Below are positions 1 through 6,795 of a DNA stretch of 14,936 nucleotides, in pieces (the first letter of the stretch is position 1; each line of letters opens with the position of its first letter). A program made the position numbers and the translations under genes. This DNA comes from DAOTTI01 sp034437795 (GTDB lineage: Bacteria > Chloroflexota > UBA11872 > UBA12225). Location: positions 1-14,936 of the forward strand of contig DAOTTI010000044.1 of the NCBI GenBank assembly GCA_034437795.1, written 5' to 3'. Below the pieces are notes generated by a model. The model saw only the letters and a program-made list of their open reading frames with translations, was not told where the DNA came from and ran no database searches.

Positions 1-90
1 CCCACACGGAGAGAGGGAACGCCGGCCACGGCCGTGGGGCTGGACCCCGCCCCACCGCCCCGACACGGAGAGGGGGACGACGGCCGACGG
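1..90. repeat. Inverted copy of the ~59-bp intergenic repeat
   Basis: Two degenerate units of a GC-rich repeat are present, each beginning CACGGAGAG. Bases 1-43 are an exact reverse complement of 1514-1556, so the same repeat lies in opposite orientation on both sides of the helix-turn-helix gene. The left copy is cut by the window edge and may continue outside. No coding sequence is supported here. It is probably a dispersed intergenic repeat rather than a transposon end, because there is no transposase and no visible target-site duplication. Confidence 0.65.
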
Positions 91-309
91 CATACAGCCT
101 GACCCACCATGGTGGCGCTGCGGCGGCTTCGATACAGGGACAGGAGACGCAGTGAGGGGGAACGCCCGCCCTGGCGTGGCGCCTGCGAACGGCGAGTGCC
201 GACCGGCCGGGCACTCGCTCCGTTGAAAAAGGTGCACCCGCGGCACGCTTCAGCCGCTATCCGGCTGCCAGACGTTCGCGCGCCATCCAGTTTCTCTCCG
301 GCTGGTAGG

Positions 310-398
310 GTGCAACCAGCGCTCGCGAAGGGTGGAGGTGCGTGTGCGCGGACCAGCGGTAGCCGATGACGTGCAACCAGCGCTCGCGAAGGGTGGAG
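310..398. repeat. 28-bp direct repeat pair in the first gene-free stretch
   Basis: The same 28 bases, beginning GTGCAACCAGCGCTCGCGAA, occur at 310-337 and 371-398, separated by 33 bases. The rest of 91-560 shows no convincing gene: the open frames there have no good ribosome binding site and run through repeats. Two copies alone do not make a CRISPR array, and the second runs directly into a REP-like hairpin. Confidence 0.6.
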
Positions 399-431
399 CC
401 CTCACCCTCGCCCTCTCCCAAAGGGAGAGGG
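395..431. repeat. REP-like hairpin element, copy D
   Basis: CCCTCTCCC (411-419) and GGGAGAGGG (423-431) form a perfect 9-bp stem around the loop AAA, preceded by the shared block GGAGCCCTCACC. The same family occurs at 5336-5562, 8825-8900 and 12010-12150. This copy lies upstream of the helix-turn-helix gene at 561, whereas the others sit at gene 3' ends. It could act as a terminator for a gene left of the window, but none is visible. Confidence 0.6.
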
Positions 432-560
432 CACTTAACGTTGCCTCGTCCGGAAGAAATGGTTGCACGCCGGCTGCGATGCGGCCCGTCGGAAACGGTG
501 CAGTCGTTGTATGCTTGGTGCAGCGCGGCGGCAAGCTGCAGGCAGGGGAGGCCAGTCGGC

Positions 561-1244
561 GTGGCCATGCTCGATCGCGCCGGCGATGCCGGCGCAGCGG
601 AGAGTGATGCGGGGAGCCCCCGCGAGTTCCTGTCGGTCGCCCAGGTGGCCCAGCGCCTGGGATGCAGCGTGAGCCTGGTGCAGAAGTGGCGGCGCCTGGG
701 CTGGCTGCCGGCGACGCGCCTGGGGCCGCCCAGCGCGCCCGTCTACGGCTACCGGCTGGAAGACGTGGAGCGCTTCGTGCGCGAGCGCTGGAACCGGCGC
801 CGCGGGCGGCCACCTTGCTCGGCGCGCGAGCGAGGGCGAGCGGAGAGTAGCCCGCAGCCGCGGTCCGCGGCGGCGCCGGCGGCCGGTGTGGAGGGGGCCG
901 GCGCGGTCGCACGCGGGACGCCTCCGCCACCTTCAGGGTCTCCCACGCAGCCTGTCACGGCACCGCCCGCGCCGGCCGCGCCAGCGCAAACGGGAACGCC
1001 GCCGGTGCCGGCGCCCGTCCCTACCGGCCGGCCCCTGGTGCTGTGGGACGGCAACCCGCGCAGCGGCCGCGCGCTAGTGCTGGCCCGCTTCGCGGCCACC
1101 GACCTGGAACCGGCTCTGCGCCTGGCCGAGCTCTGGGCGCAGCGCTACGAGCACCTGGTACTTGGTGAAGCCGCTCCGCCGGGGGGCCAGCCGCACGTCC
1201 TGGCCGCCTGGCACAAAGGCGAGCGCCTGCCGCTGGGTGAGTAG
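561..1244 (+). CDS. Helix-turn-helix (MerR/excisionase-like) protein with Pro/Ala-rich linker
   Basis: A 227-residue protein. Residues 23-76 are a winged helix-turn-helix of the HTH_17/MerR-like kind: FLSVAQVAQRLGCS, then VQKWRRLGWLPATR, and a YRLEDVERFVRER end typical of excisionase-type DNA-binding domains. Residues 80-155 are a low-complexity Pro/Ala/Arg linker. Residues 156-227 form a second compact segment starting GRPLVLWDGNPRSG, which I do not recognise. A DNA-binding or regulatory role follows from the N-terminal domain only. The GTG at 561 is preferred because AGGGGAGG at 544-551 is 9 bases upstream; ATG 567 (two codons later) is the alternative, with poor spacing. The gene stands alone between repeat-rich stretches, and inverted copies of one repeat lie on either side. 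There is no integrase or other sign of a complete mobile element. Target and partner are unknown. Confidence 0.7.
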   Translation: MAMLDRAGDAGAAESDAGSPREFLSVAQVAQRLGCSVSLVQKWRRLGWLPATRLGPPSAPVYGYRLEDVERFVRERWNRRRGRPPCSARERGRAESSPQPRSAAAPAAGVEGAGAVARGTPPPPSGSPTQPVTAPPAPAAPAQTGTPPVPAPVPTGRPLVLWDGNPRSGRALVLARFAATDLEPALRLAELWAQRYEHLVLGEAAPPGGQPHVLAAWHKGERLPLGE

Positions 1245-1387
1245 CCGCATCGGCTGGCCCGACCCCCTGGTCTGGCTGGTGCCCCACCGGGCCAACCGTT
1301 GGGCATTGCCTTCCCTGGCACGCGGGATCGCGTTCCTGAACAGGCCGACTGAGGTCGCACGCAGTAGTGCCGGAGACGGCATGCCTG

Positions 1388-1580
1388 CGGCTGGCGTTCC
1401 CCCGCTCCGCGTCTCCGCGTCCCCGTGTCGGAGCGAGAGAGGGAGCGACCCGGCCCAGTCGCACGGCCATGGCCGGCGTTCCCTCTCTTCGCGTCGGACG
1501 GGGGCAGCGGGGCCCAGCCCCACGGCCGTGGCCGGCGTTCCCTCTCTCCGTGTGGGAGCGGGGGAGGCGGGGCCAAGCCG
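1388..1580. repeat. Imperfect ~59-bp tandem repeats upstream of senA
   Basis: Units at 1463-1521 and 1522-1580 both start ACGGCC(A/G)TGGCCGGCG and are closely similar; a more diverged unit precedes them at about 1388-1462. The sub-block GCGTCTCCGCGTCCCCGTGT near 1408-1427 recurs in reversed orientation near 7735-7758, with a relative near 8600-8635. The second unit is an exact reverse complement of the window start. Together with the bases up to 1757 this fills the 513-bp gap before senA. I see no convincing promoter in the gap, although the senA operon promoter must lie in or before it. Confidence 0.65.
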
Positions 1581-1745
1581 CACGGTGGGGCGAAGTGGGG
1601 CAGGGGTGCGGCGCGGCCGCGGCCAAAGGGGGTGAGGTCTCTCCTCCCTCCCGGCGCCACCCCGCCCGGCGTGCAGTCGGCGGGCCAGGCGGCTTACCAT
1701 TACAAGGATCACGGGCGTCTCGCCCGCGCTCTCCCCAACGAGGCC

Positions 1746-1753
1746 AAAGGAGG
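1746..1753 (+). promoter_or_regulatory. Ribosome binding site that sets the GTG start of senA
   Basis: AAAGGAGG lies 4 bases before GTG 1758. It is the only strong Shine-Dalgarno in this frame. The open frame upstream, back to 1425, runs through tandem repeats and has no such site, so the longer start is rejected. Confidence 0.75.
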
Positions 1754-1757
1754 TCCT

Positions 1758-3104
1758 GTGCCCGCCGCCGAGACGTCACCCGCGACACCGTCCCCGGTCT
1801 CAGCCGAGCAGCTCGCCGCGTGGGTCGCCGACGCCCGGGAGCGAACCCTGGAACTGGTGGCCGATCTGCGCGACGACCAGCTCTGGGGGCCGCGGCTCTG
1901 GCCCACGATCAACCCGCTGATCTGGGAGGTGGCCCACGCCGCCTGGTTTCACGAGAAGCGGGTGCTGCAGTGGATGTGCCAGCAGCCGCCTATTCGAGCG
2001 GACGCGGATTCCTTGTGGGACTCCATTGCCATCCCCCACCACATTCGCTGGGACCTACCCCACCCGTCCCGCGCCGAGACGCTGGCCTACCTGCACGAGG
2101 TGCGCGATCGCGAGCTGGAGCAGATCCGGCGCCGCGGACGCGAAGGCACGCTGGATGGGCAGTTTCTCTTCTACGCCCTGTACGCCGTCTTCCACGAGGA
2201 CATGCACACGGAGGCGCTGACCTACACCAGGCAGACGCTAGCGTATCCGGCGCCGCACCTCTCCCTCCCTGTGGCGGAGCCGGCCGGCGCCGGGCCCTTC
2301 CCCGGGGACGTCCAGGTGCCGAGCGGGCGCTTCCTGCTCGGCGCGCCGCCGGACGAGCCCTTCTCGTTCGACAACGAGCGGCCCCCGCAATGGCTGGAGG
2401 TGCAGCCGTTCAAGATCGCGCGGGCGCCGGTGACCCAGGCCGAGTTCGCCGCCTTCGTGGACGACGGGGGCTACCGGCGGCGGGACCTCTGGAGCGATGA
2501 TGGCTGGCGCTGGCGGGAGGAGGCGGGGGCAGAGCACCCCGTCTACTGGCGCCGCCGGCCCGATGGCGGCTGGGAGCGCCGCAACTTCGACCGCTGGGTC
2601 GCGCTCGAGCCGCACCGGCCGGTGCTGCACGTCAACTGGTATGAGGCGGAGGCCTACTGCCGCTGGGCGGGCCGCCGCCTGCCGACGGAGCTCGAATGGG
2701 AGGTGGCCGCCGCCGGTGAGCCAGCGGCCGGCGGCGGCCTGGCTGTGCGCAAGCGCCGCTATCCCTGGGGCAACGAGCCGCCGTCGCCGGAGCGGGCCAA
2801 CCTGGACTGGCGGGCCATGGGCTGCGCCGACGTCGGCGCCTTCGCGGCAGGCGATAGCGCCTTCGGCTGCCGCCAGATGATCGGGAACGTCTGGGAGTGG
2901 ACCAGCAGCACCCTCCTCCCCTTCCCCGGCTTCGTCGCGGACGAGGCCTACGACCACTATTCCGAGCCCTGGTTCGGCACGCGGAAGGTGCTGCGGGGCG
3001 GCTGCTGGGCCACCCGCTCCCGCCTGATCCGTAATGCCTACCGCAACTTCTACACCCCCGACCGCCGCGACGTGTGGGCCGGGTTCCGGACCTGTGCGCT
3101 CTAG
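1758..3104 (+). CDS. senA: Selenoneine synthase SenA (EgtB-like, non-heme iron)
   Basis: A 448-residue protein with the EgtB architecture. The N-terminal DinB-like part (about 16-165) carries a three-His iron site: His60 in EVAHAAWF, then His146 and His150 in VFHEDMHTEAL, spaced as in EgtB. The formylglycine-enzyme-like domain runs from about 187 to the end and includes YPWGNE, GNVWEW (376-381) and LRGGCW. The C-terminus NFYTPDRRDVWAGFRTC (430-446) is the signature of the EgtB branch that travels with TIGR04348 glycosyltransferases. In the described Variovorax system SenA joins hercynine to a selenosugar by oxidative C-Se bond formation, on the way to selenoneine. The SenA call rather than EgtB rests on that signature and on senB next door; an EgtB acting on sulfur donors is the alternative. 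It is first in the operon; senB starts 78 bases after its stop, with egtD behind it. Probably cytoplasmic: no signal peptide is seen. Confidence 0.85.
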   Translation: MPAAETSPATPSPVSAEQLAAWVADARERTLELVADLRDDQLWGPRLWPTINPLIWEVAHAAWFHEKRVLQWMCQQPPIRADADSLWDSIAIPHHIRWDLPHPSRAETLAYLHEVRDRELEQIRRRGREGTLDGQFLFYALYAVFHEDMHTEALTYTRQTLAYPAPHLSLPVAEPAGAGPFPGDVQVPSGRFLLGAPPDEPFSFDNERPPQWLEVQPFKIARAPVTQAEFAAFVDDGGYRRRDLWSDDGWRWREEAGAEHPVYWRRRPDGGWERRNFDRWVALEPHRPVLHVNWYEAEAYCRWAGRRLPTELEWEVAAAGEPAAGGGLAVRKRRYPWGNEPPSPERANLDWRAMGCADVGAFAAGDSAFGCRQMIGNVWEWTSSTLLPFPGFVADEAYDHYSEPWFGTRKVLRGGCWATRSRLIRNAYRNFYTPDRRDVWAGFRTCAL

Positions 3105-3135
3105 AACAAGTTCAGAGTTCAAAGGTCAAGGTTCA

Positions 3136-3175
3136 AGGTTCGAAGTGAACGTAAGCGAACCTCCTGGAGGAGGAG
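3136..3175 (+). promoter_or_regulatory. senA-senB junction hairpin and strong ribosome binding site
   Basis: AGGTTCG (3136-3142) can pair perfectly with CGAACCT (3156-3162). The senB Shine-Dalgarno GGAGGAGGAG (3166-3175) follows, 7 bases before the ATG. CCTCC at 3160-3164 can instead pair with GGAGG at 3169-3173 and hide that site, so the two pairings exclude each other. The bases before the hairpin (3112-3140) are short GGTTCAA-like direct repeats. A translational switch is possible but speculative; the ribosome binding site itself is clear. Confidence 0.4.
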
Positions 3176-3182
3176 CCGGTCC

Positions 3183-4187
3183 ATGAATATCTGTGTGGTA
3201 ACACCGGCGCCGGGGCGCTCCCGAAAGGGGAACCGCGTCACCGCGCTGCGCTGGGCGCGCCTCCTGCGGGAGCTGGGGCACCGCGTCGCCATTGAAGAGA
3301 AGTATCGCGGCCAGCGCTGCGACCTGCTCATCGCCCTGCACGCGCGGCGGAGCTATGACTCCATCGAGCGCTTCCACCGCGAGCGCCGCGGCCGCCCCTT
3401 GATCGTGGCCCTTACCGGCACGGACCTCTACGGCGACATCCATACCGACCCGCTGGCGCAGCGGTCGCTGGAGCTGGCCACCCGCCTGATCCTGCTCCAG
3501 CCGGCAGGGATCAGCGAGCTGCCGGAGCGCCTGCGGGACAAGGTGCGGGTCATCTTCCAGTCGGCAACGAAGCCGCCCGGGACCTTTCTGCCCCGGCGCG
3601 ACGTCTTCGAGATCTGCGTGCTCGGGCACCTGCGCCCGGTGAAGGACCCCTTCCGTACCGCCCTGGCGGCCCGCCTGCTGCCGGCCAGCTCACGGATCAG
3701 GGTGGTGCAGATCGGCGCCGCCCTGGAGCCGGAGATGGAGGCGCAGGCCTGCGCCGAGATGGCGGCCAACCGGCGCTACCGCTGGCTGGGCGAGCTCCCG
3801 CGCTGGCAGGCGCTCCGCCGCCTGGCGCGGAGCCACCTGCTGTCGCTGACGTCGCTCTCGGAAGGGGGCGCCAACGTCATCTCCGAGGCCCTGGCCTGCG
3901 GCGTGCCGGTCGTCTCATCGCGCATCTCCGGCTCCATCGGCATTCTGGGCGCGGACTACCGCGGCTACTTCCCCGTGGGCGACACGGCGGCGCTGGCCGC
4001 GCTCCTGGAGCGCGCCGAACGGGACCGCGCCTTCTACCAGGAGCTCAAGGCCTGGGGAGAGCGCCTACGCCCGCTGGTCGATCCCGCTCGCGAGCGTGAG
4101 ACGTGGGATCGGGTGCTGCGGGAGCTACCAGTCTCCTCCACGCCGGCGGCCGCAATGGCCGGCCGGGGCACGGTAGAGGTGGCGTGA
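3183..4187 (+). CDS. senB: Selenosugar synthase SenB (TIGR04348 glycosyltransferase)
   Basis: A 334-residue GT4-like glycosyltransferase. The N-terminal fold starts MNICVVTPAPGRSRKGNRVT and continues ALRWARLLRELGHRV, the typical opening of the TIGR04348 family. LTGTDLYGDI lies at 78-87. The C-terminal nucleotide-sugar site has SEGGANVISEAL with the EX7E pair Glu227 and Glu235, then ACGVPVVSS. By family knowledge SenB uses selenophosphate and a UDP-sugar (UDP-GlcNAc in the described enzyme) to make a 1-seleno-sugar, the selenium donor for SenA. Length and start fit the family, and GGAGGAGGAG lies 7 bases upstream. The stop codon overlaps the egtD start (TGATG), implying translational coupling. 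No signal peptide or membrane segment is seen, so the enzyme is expected in the cytoplasm. The dedicated selenophosphate synthetase (senC) usually found with this pair is not visible in the window. Confidence 0.87.
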   Translation: MNICVVTPAPGRSRKGNRVTALRWARLLRELGHRVAIEEKYRGQRCDLLIALHARRSYDSIERFHRERRGRPLIVALTGTDLYGDIHTDPLAQRSLELATRLILLQPAGISELPERLRDKVRVIFQSATKPPGTFLPRRDVFEICVLGHLRPVKDPFRTALAARLLPASSRIRVVQIGAALEPEMEAQACAEMAANRRYRWLGELPRWQALRRLARSHLLSLTSLSEGGANVISEALACGVPVVSSRISGSIGILGADYRGYFPVGDTAALAALLERAERDRAFYQELKAWGERLRPLVDPARERETWDRVLRELPVSSTPAAAMAGRGTVEVA

Positions 4188-5326
4188 TGGCCAGCACCGT
4201 CCAGCAGGGGAGACTGACGCTTATCGACCTGGAGGCGGCGCATCACGTTCCCACCTTCGCCCGTGAGGTCGCGGCGGGGCTGACGGCCCCGTCCAAACGC
4301 CTGCCCTGCCGCTATTTCTACGACGAGGCAGGCTCCCAGCTCTTCGACGCCATCTGCGACCTGCCGGAGTACTACCTGACGCGGACGGAGCGCGAGATCC
4401 TGCGCCGCTGCGCGCCGGAGATCGCCGATCGGTTACCGCCGGTGACGCTGGTCGAACTCGGAAGCGGGAGCGCGGCCAAGACGCGCCTGCTGCTGGATGC
4501 CTTCGCCGCGCGGCAGGGCCGCCTGCGCTACGTACCGGTGGACATCTCCCGTAGCGCCCTGGAGGAGAGCGCACGCGCCCTGCTGGCGGAGTACCCCCAG
4601 CTGGAGATCGTCGGCCTGGTGGCCGAGTACCACGACGGGCTGCGCTATCTCCGCCATCTGCGCGCACAGCAGGCGCAGACGGTGCGCCGGCCGGCGCCCG
4701 GCGCGGGGCGGGACGGGAGCGCGCCCGCCGGCGATGCCCCCACGGAGGCGACCGTGGAGGCGGAGGCGCCGGCCGGCCAGCCGGCGGGCGAGAACACCCG
4801 TGAGTACGCCGGCCAGGCGCAGCTCATTCTCTGGCTGGGCTCGAACGTAGGCAACCTAGAGCGGCCGGAAGCGGCCGCCTTCCTTCGCCAGGTGCGCGAG
4901 ACGATGTCCCCCGCCGACCGCCTGCTGGTGGGGATCGACCTGCGCAAGGACCGCGCCATCCTCGAGCCGGCCTACGACGACGCCCAGGGAGTGACCGCCC
5001 GCTTCAACCTGAACCTGCTCGCCCGCATCAACCGCGAGCTCGGAGGCCACTTCGACCTCAGCGCGTTCGAGCACCGCGCCATCTACAACGAGACCGCCGG
5101 CCGGATCGAGATGTACCTGGTCAGCCGGCGCGCGCAGCGGGTGCGCATTGACCGGCTGGGGATCGAGGTGCCCTTCGCCGCCGGCGAGGCGATCCACACC
5201 GAGAACTCGTACAAGTACTCGCTCCAGGAGATCGAGGACCTGGCGAGCGCCGGCGCGCTGCGCGTCGATCGCCAGTGGCTGGACGCGGGCCGCCGCTTCA
5301 GCGTCAACCTGCTCGCGCCGGTGTAG
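4187..5326 (+). CDS. egtD: L-histidine N-alpha-methyltransferase EgtD
   Basis: A 379-residue SAM-dependent methyltransferase that makes hercynine (trimethylhistidine), the acceptor used by EgtB or SenA. Visible family features: CRYFYDEAGSQLFDAI (41-56) and LPEYYLTRTE (59-68) at the histidine site, the SAM motif VELGSGSAAKTRLLL (89-103), LWLGSNVGN (215-223), and HTENSYKYS (337-345), whose Glu339 and Ser341 match the histidine-binding pair of mycobacterial EgtD. ATG 4187 overlaps the senB stop, so it is favoured over the in-frame ATG at 4103 inside senB. The family is usually about 320 residues; the extra length is mostly a Pro/Ala/Glu-rich insert at about 161-209 between two core elements. The insert is in frame, its borders are clean, and the catalytic residues are intact, so the enzyme is probably active. 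It is the last gene of the sen operon and ends at a REP-like element. Confidence 0.9.
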   Translation: MASTVQQGRLTLIDLEAAHHVPTFAREVAAGLTAPSKRLPCRYFYDEAGSQLFDAICDLPEYYLTRTEREILRRCAPEIADRLPPVTLVELGSGSAAKTRLLLDAFAARQGRLRYVPVDISRSALEESARALLAEYPQLEIVGLVAEYHDGLRYLRHLRAQQAQTVRRPAPGAGRDGSAPAGDAPTEATVEAEAPAGQPAGENTREYAGQAQLILWLGSNVGNLERPEAAAFLRQVRETMSPADRLLVGIDLRKDRAILEPAYDDAQGVTARFNLNLLARINRELGGHFDLSAFEHRAIYNETAGRIEMYLVSRRAQRVRIDRLGIEVPFAAGEAIHTENSYKYSLQEIEDLASAGALRVDRQWLDAGRRFSVNLLAPV

Positions 5327-5335
5327 CCCGGCTGC

Positions 5336-5562
5336 CTCACGGCCAGCGACGGGACCCTTCTCCCTGTGGGAGAGCGACGAGTCCCGTCTCCCTCTGGGAG
5401 AGGCTAGGGTGAGGGTTCTACCCAGGAGAGCAAAGGGTTCCCTCTCCCTGTGGGACTGTGGCAGGGGGGCCCGCGCAGCGGGCGGCGGTGGGGGCTCATC
5501 ACTCGCTACTCGCTACTCCCCATGGGAGAGGGCCAGGGTGAGGGCTCCGCTGGTGATCCGGG
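5336..5562. repeat. REP-like element, copy A, between convergent egtD and permease
   Basis: The stretch begins CTCACGGCCAGCGA and ends with GGGTGAGGGCTCCGCTGG. Inside are short perfect or near-perfect hairpins such as TCTCCC-TGT-GGGAGA (5359-5373) and a second near 5386-5403. It fills nearly all of the 257-bp gap between two converging genes. A bidirectional terminator role is plausible from the hairpins and position, but no U-tract typical of a strong intrinsic terminator is present. Related copies occur at 395-431, 8825-8900 and 12010-12150. Confidence 0.65.
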
Positions 5563-5583
5563 ATGGCCCCCCGGTCCGCCAGG

Positions 5584-6714
5584 TCAAAGGCCGAGCGCGA
5601 TGGCCAGCAGGCCGGTCAGGATGCCGATGGCCACCGTGGCCAGGGTGACCAGGACCAGCACGCGCCGCGGGTAGACGCCGCTGATCATCAGCAGCGACGG
5701 CAGGCTGATGGGGGCCAGGGTCATCAGCAGCGCCCCCGCTGGGCCGGCGCCCATGCCGAAGCTTCGCATGGTCTGGATGATGGGGATCTCCCCCGCCGTT
5801 GGGATGGCGAAGAGGGCGCCAGCCACCGCCAGCCCCGCAATCACCAGGATCGAGTTGCCGAGCTCGGGGCCAACGGCGGGAAAGAGCCAGGCCCGCGCGG
5901 CGCCGAGGGCGAGCATCACCACCACATATTCGGGGATGAGGCTGATGCACAGCTTCGTGAGCGACCGCAGCCAGCGCACGGCCCAGTGCGCCCTGCCGGC
6001 CGTGTCTGCCGGCTCTTGGTCATCCGCAGCGCCCGCCCCTGCGGGGCCGTCGTCGGCTTCGTCGGCCATGGGGCGCTGCCAGGCGGGCATGACGCGGGCG
6101 ACTAGGAGTGGGACGGCGAAGACCAAGACCAGCCCCATCACCAGGCGCAGCAGGGCCCACTGCCACGACAGCGCCAGGACCATGAACACCAGGACGGCCG
6201 GATTGAGGGTGGGATTGCCCAGCCAGAAGGCGAGGGTCGCGCTGGGCGAAGCCCCCTTCTTACGCAGGCTCACCGCCACGGGTGAGACGCAGCACGTTCA
6301 CATCATGCCTGGGAGGGCCAGCACCCCTCCCAGGGCGGTATGGCGGAAGGTTGAGCTACCTAGCAGGCGCACCAGCCAGTTCCGCGGCAGGAACGTCTCA
6401 ATGCTGGCGGCCAGAAGCAGGCCCAGCACCATGGCCTGCCAGATGGCCTTGAAATAGCGCTGGGCGTAGTCCAGCGCCGCCCCAATGGATGGGGCCGGCG
6501 GCGTCGCCTCCTGGCCCGAGATAATGGAAGCGCCGAGGGAGTGGCTGGCGGCCACGACAAAGGCGCGGTGGTAGTATGGACCCCACTTGACGAGGTAGAG
6601 GCCGACGACGGCGATCAGCAGCACGGCCGCCAGCCCGAGCAGGTCCGCCGTGCGCAGGGTAGGCCGCAGGCGCCGGATGCCTTGCACCGGGTGCGGGGCC
6701 GAGAAACCGGTCAC
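5584..6714 (-). CDS. Probable selenocysteine-containing permease (ArsP_1/DUF318, COG0701)
   Basis: Read through one TGA (6300-6298), this frame gives 376 residues; without readthrough it would be 138 plus 231 residues in the same frame, each half incomplete. Hydrophobic segments lie near 24-42 and 88-107, several follow residue 125, and more follow a charged loop, as in the two-repeat permease fold. The first-repeat motif reads LPGMM-U139-TCC-VSPVAVSLRKKGAS and then LAFWLGNPTLNP; the family normally has Cys-x-Cys here, so Sec replaces the first Cys. The second repeat holds FAIPTAGEIPIIQ. The second half has no ribosome binding site at its GTG (6279), so it is not an independent gene. The start is uncertain: GTG 6714 is bounded by an in-frame TAG at 6723-6721 and has only a weak upstream AGGTAGG. 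Relatives include organoarsenical and metal exporters; the substrate here is unknown. A simple Cys-to-stop mutation is the competing reading. Convergent with the sen operon, divergent from the LysR gene. Confidence 0.8.
6262..6297 (-). promoter_or_regulatory. Bacterial SECIS-like hairpin following the in-frame TGA
   Basis: In the permease mRNA the bases after UGA form an upper stem of six perfect pairs, CUCACC (6286-6281) with GGUGAG (6274-6269). The six-base loop is CGUGGC, with G at its second position. A lower helix ACG(UG) with (UG)CGU closes it at 6297-6293 and 6266-6262. Exactly 17 bases separate the UGA from the apical loop. This fits the published bacterial SECIS pattern: a short stem, a loop starting about 16-37 bases after UGA, and a G among the first loop bases. 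Such hairpins recruit SelB with Sec-tRNA. The hairpin lies within the coding region, as bacterial SECIS elements do. Confidence 0.72.
6298..6300 (-). other. Candidate selenocysteine codon (UGA) in the permease
   Basis: The plus strand reads TCA, so the minus-strand codon is TGA. It sits between ATG-ATG and ACG-TGC-TGC in an otherwise uninterrupted frame and corresponds to residue 139. Related permeases carry Cys here, the classic Sec/Cys exchange. A TGC or TGT to TGA nonsense mutation would look the same at the codon level; the hairpin downstream and the selenium genes next door favour Sec. Confidence 0.75.
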
Positions 6715-6754
6715 AGGAGACTAGCCTACCTGACTGGCCATAGTGTCCGCCAGC

Positions 6755-6775
6755 AGTATGCTTGTCTCGCATACT
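6755..6775. promoter_or_regulatory. LysR-type operator between the divergent permease and LysR genes
   Basis: AGTATGC (6755-6761) and GCATACT (6769-6775) form a perfect 7-bp inverted repeat with a 7-base spacer. It contains the LysR-family T-N11-A box (T6759 to A6771). It lies in the 81-bp gap, about 20 bases before the LysR ATG and 40 bases before the permease GTG, the usual place for an autoregulator that also controls a divergent target. No convincing -35/-10 pair was identified for either gene. Confidence 0.65.
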
Positions 6776-6795
6776 CTTCCCTGGGGGGTGCGCCG

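Noticed and set aside
310..398. CRISPR array
   Set aside because: Only two copies, and the second continues into a REP-like hairpin; better seen as a dispersed repeat.
250..930. Minus-strand protein opposite the helix-turn-helix gene
   Set aside because: Arg/Pro/Ala-rich shadow frame with no ribosome binding site, crossing repeats and a recognised gene on the other strand.
1425..1757. N-terminal extension of SenA back to 1425
   Set aside because: The extension is low-complexity, is encoded by tandem repeats, and lacks a Shine-Dalgarno; GTG 1758 has AAAGGAGG and gives the usual family length.
4103..4186. Longer EgtD start inside senB
   Set aside because: ATG 4187 overlaps the senB stop in a typical coupled arrangement and gives a natural N-terminus.
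5584..6714. Two separate permease genes or a plain pseudogene
   Set aside because: Both halves are in one frame with no indel, the second half has no ribosome binding site or natural N-terminus, and the TGA is at a Cys position followed by a SECIS-like hairpin. A nonsense mutation is not fully excluded.
6721..6741. Six-codon leader frame in line with the permease start (ATG 6741 to TAG 6721, minus strand)
   Set aside because: It has no ribosome binding site and no sign of conservation can be judged; probably chance.
6541..6795. Longer start of the LysR gene
   Set aside because: It would lie inside the divergent permease gene and run through the operator; the LysR helix-turn-helix begins normally at 6796.
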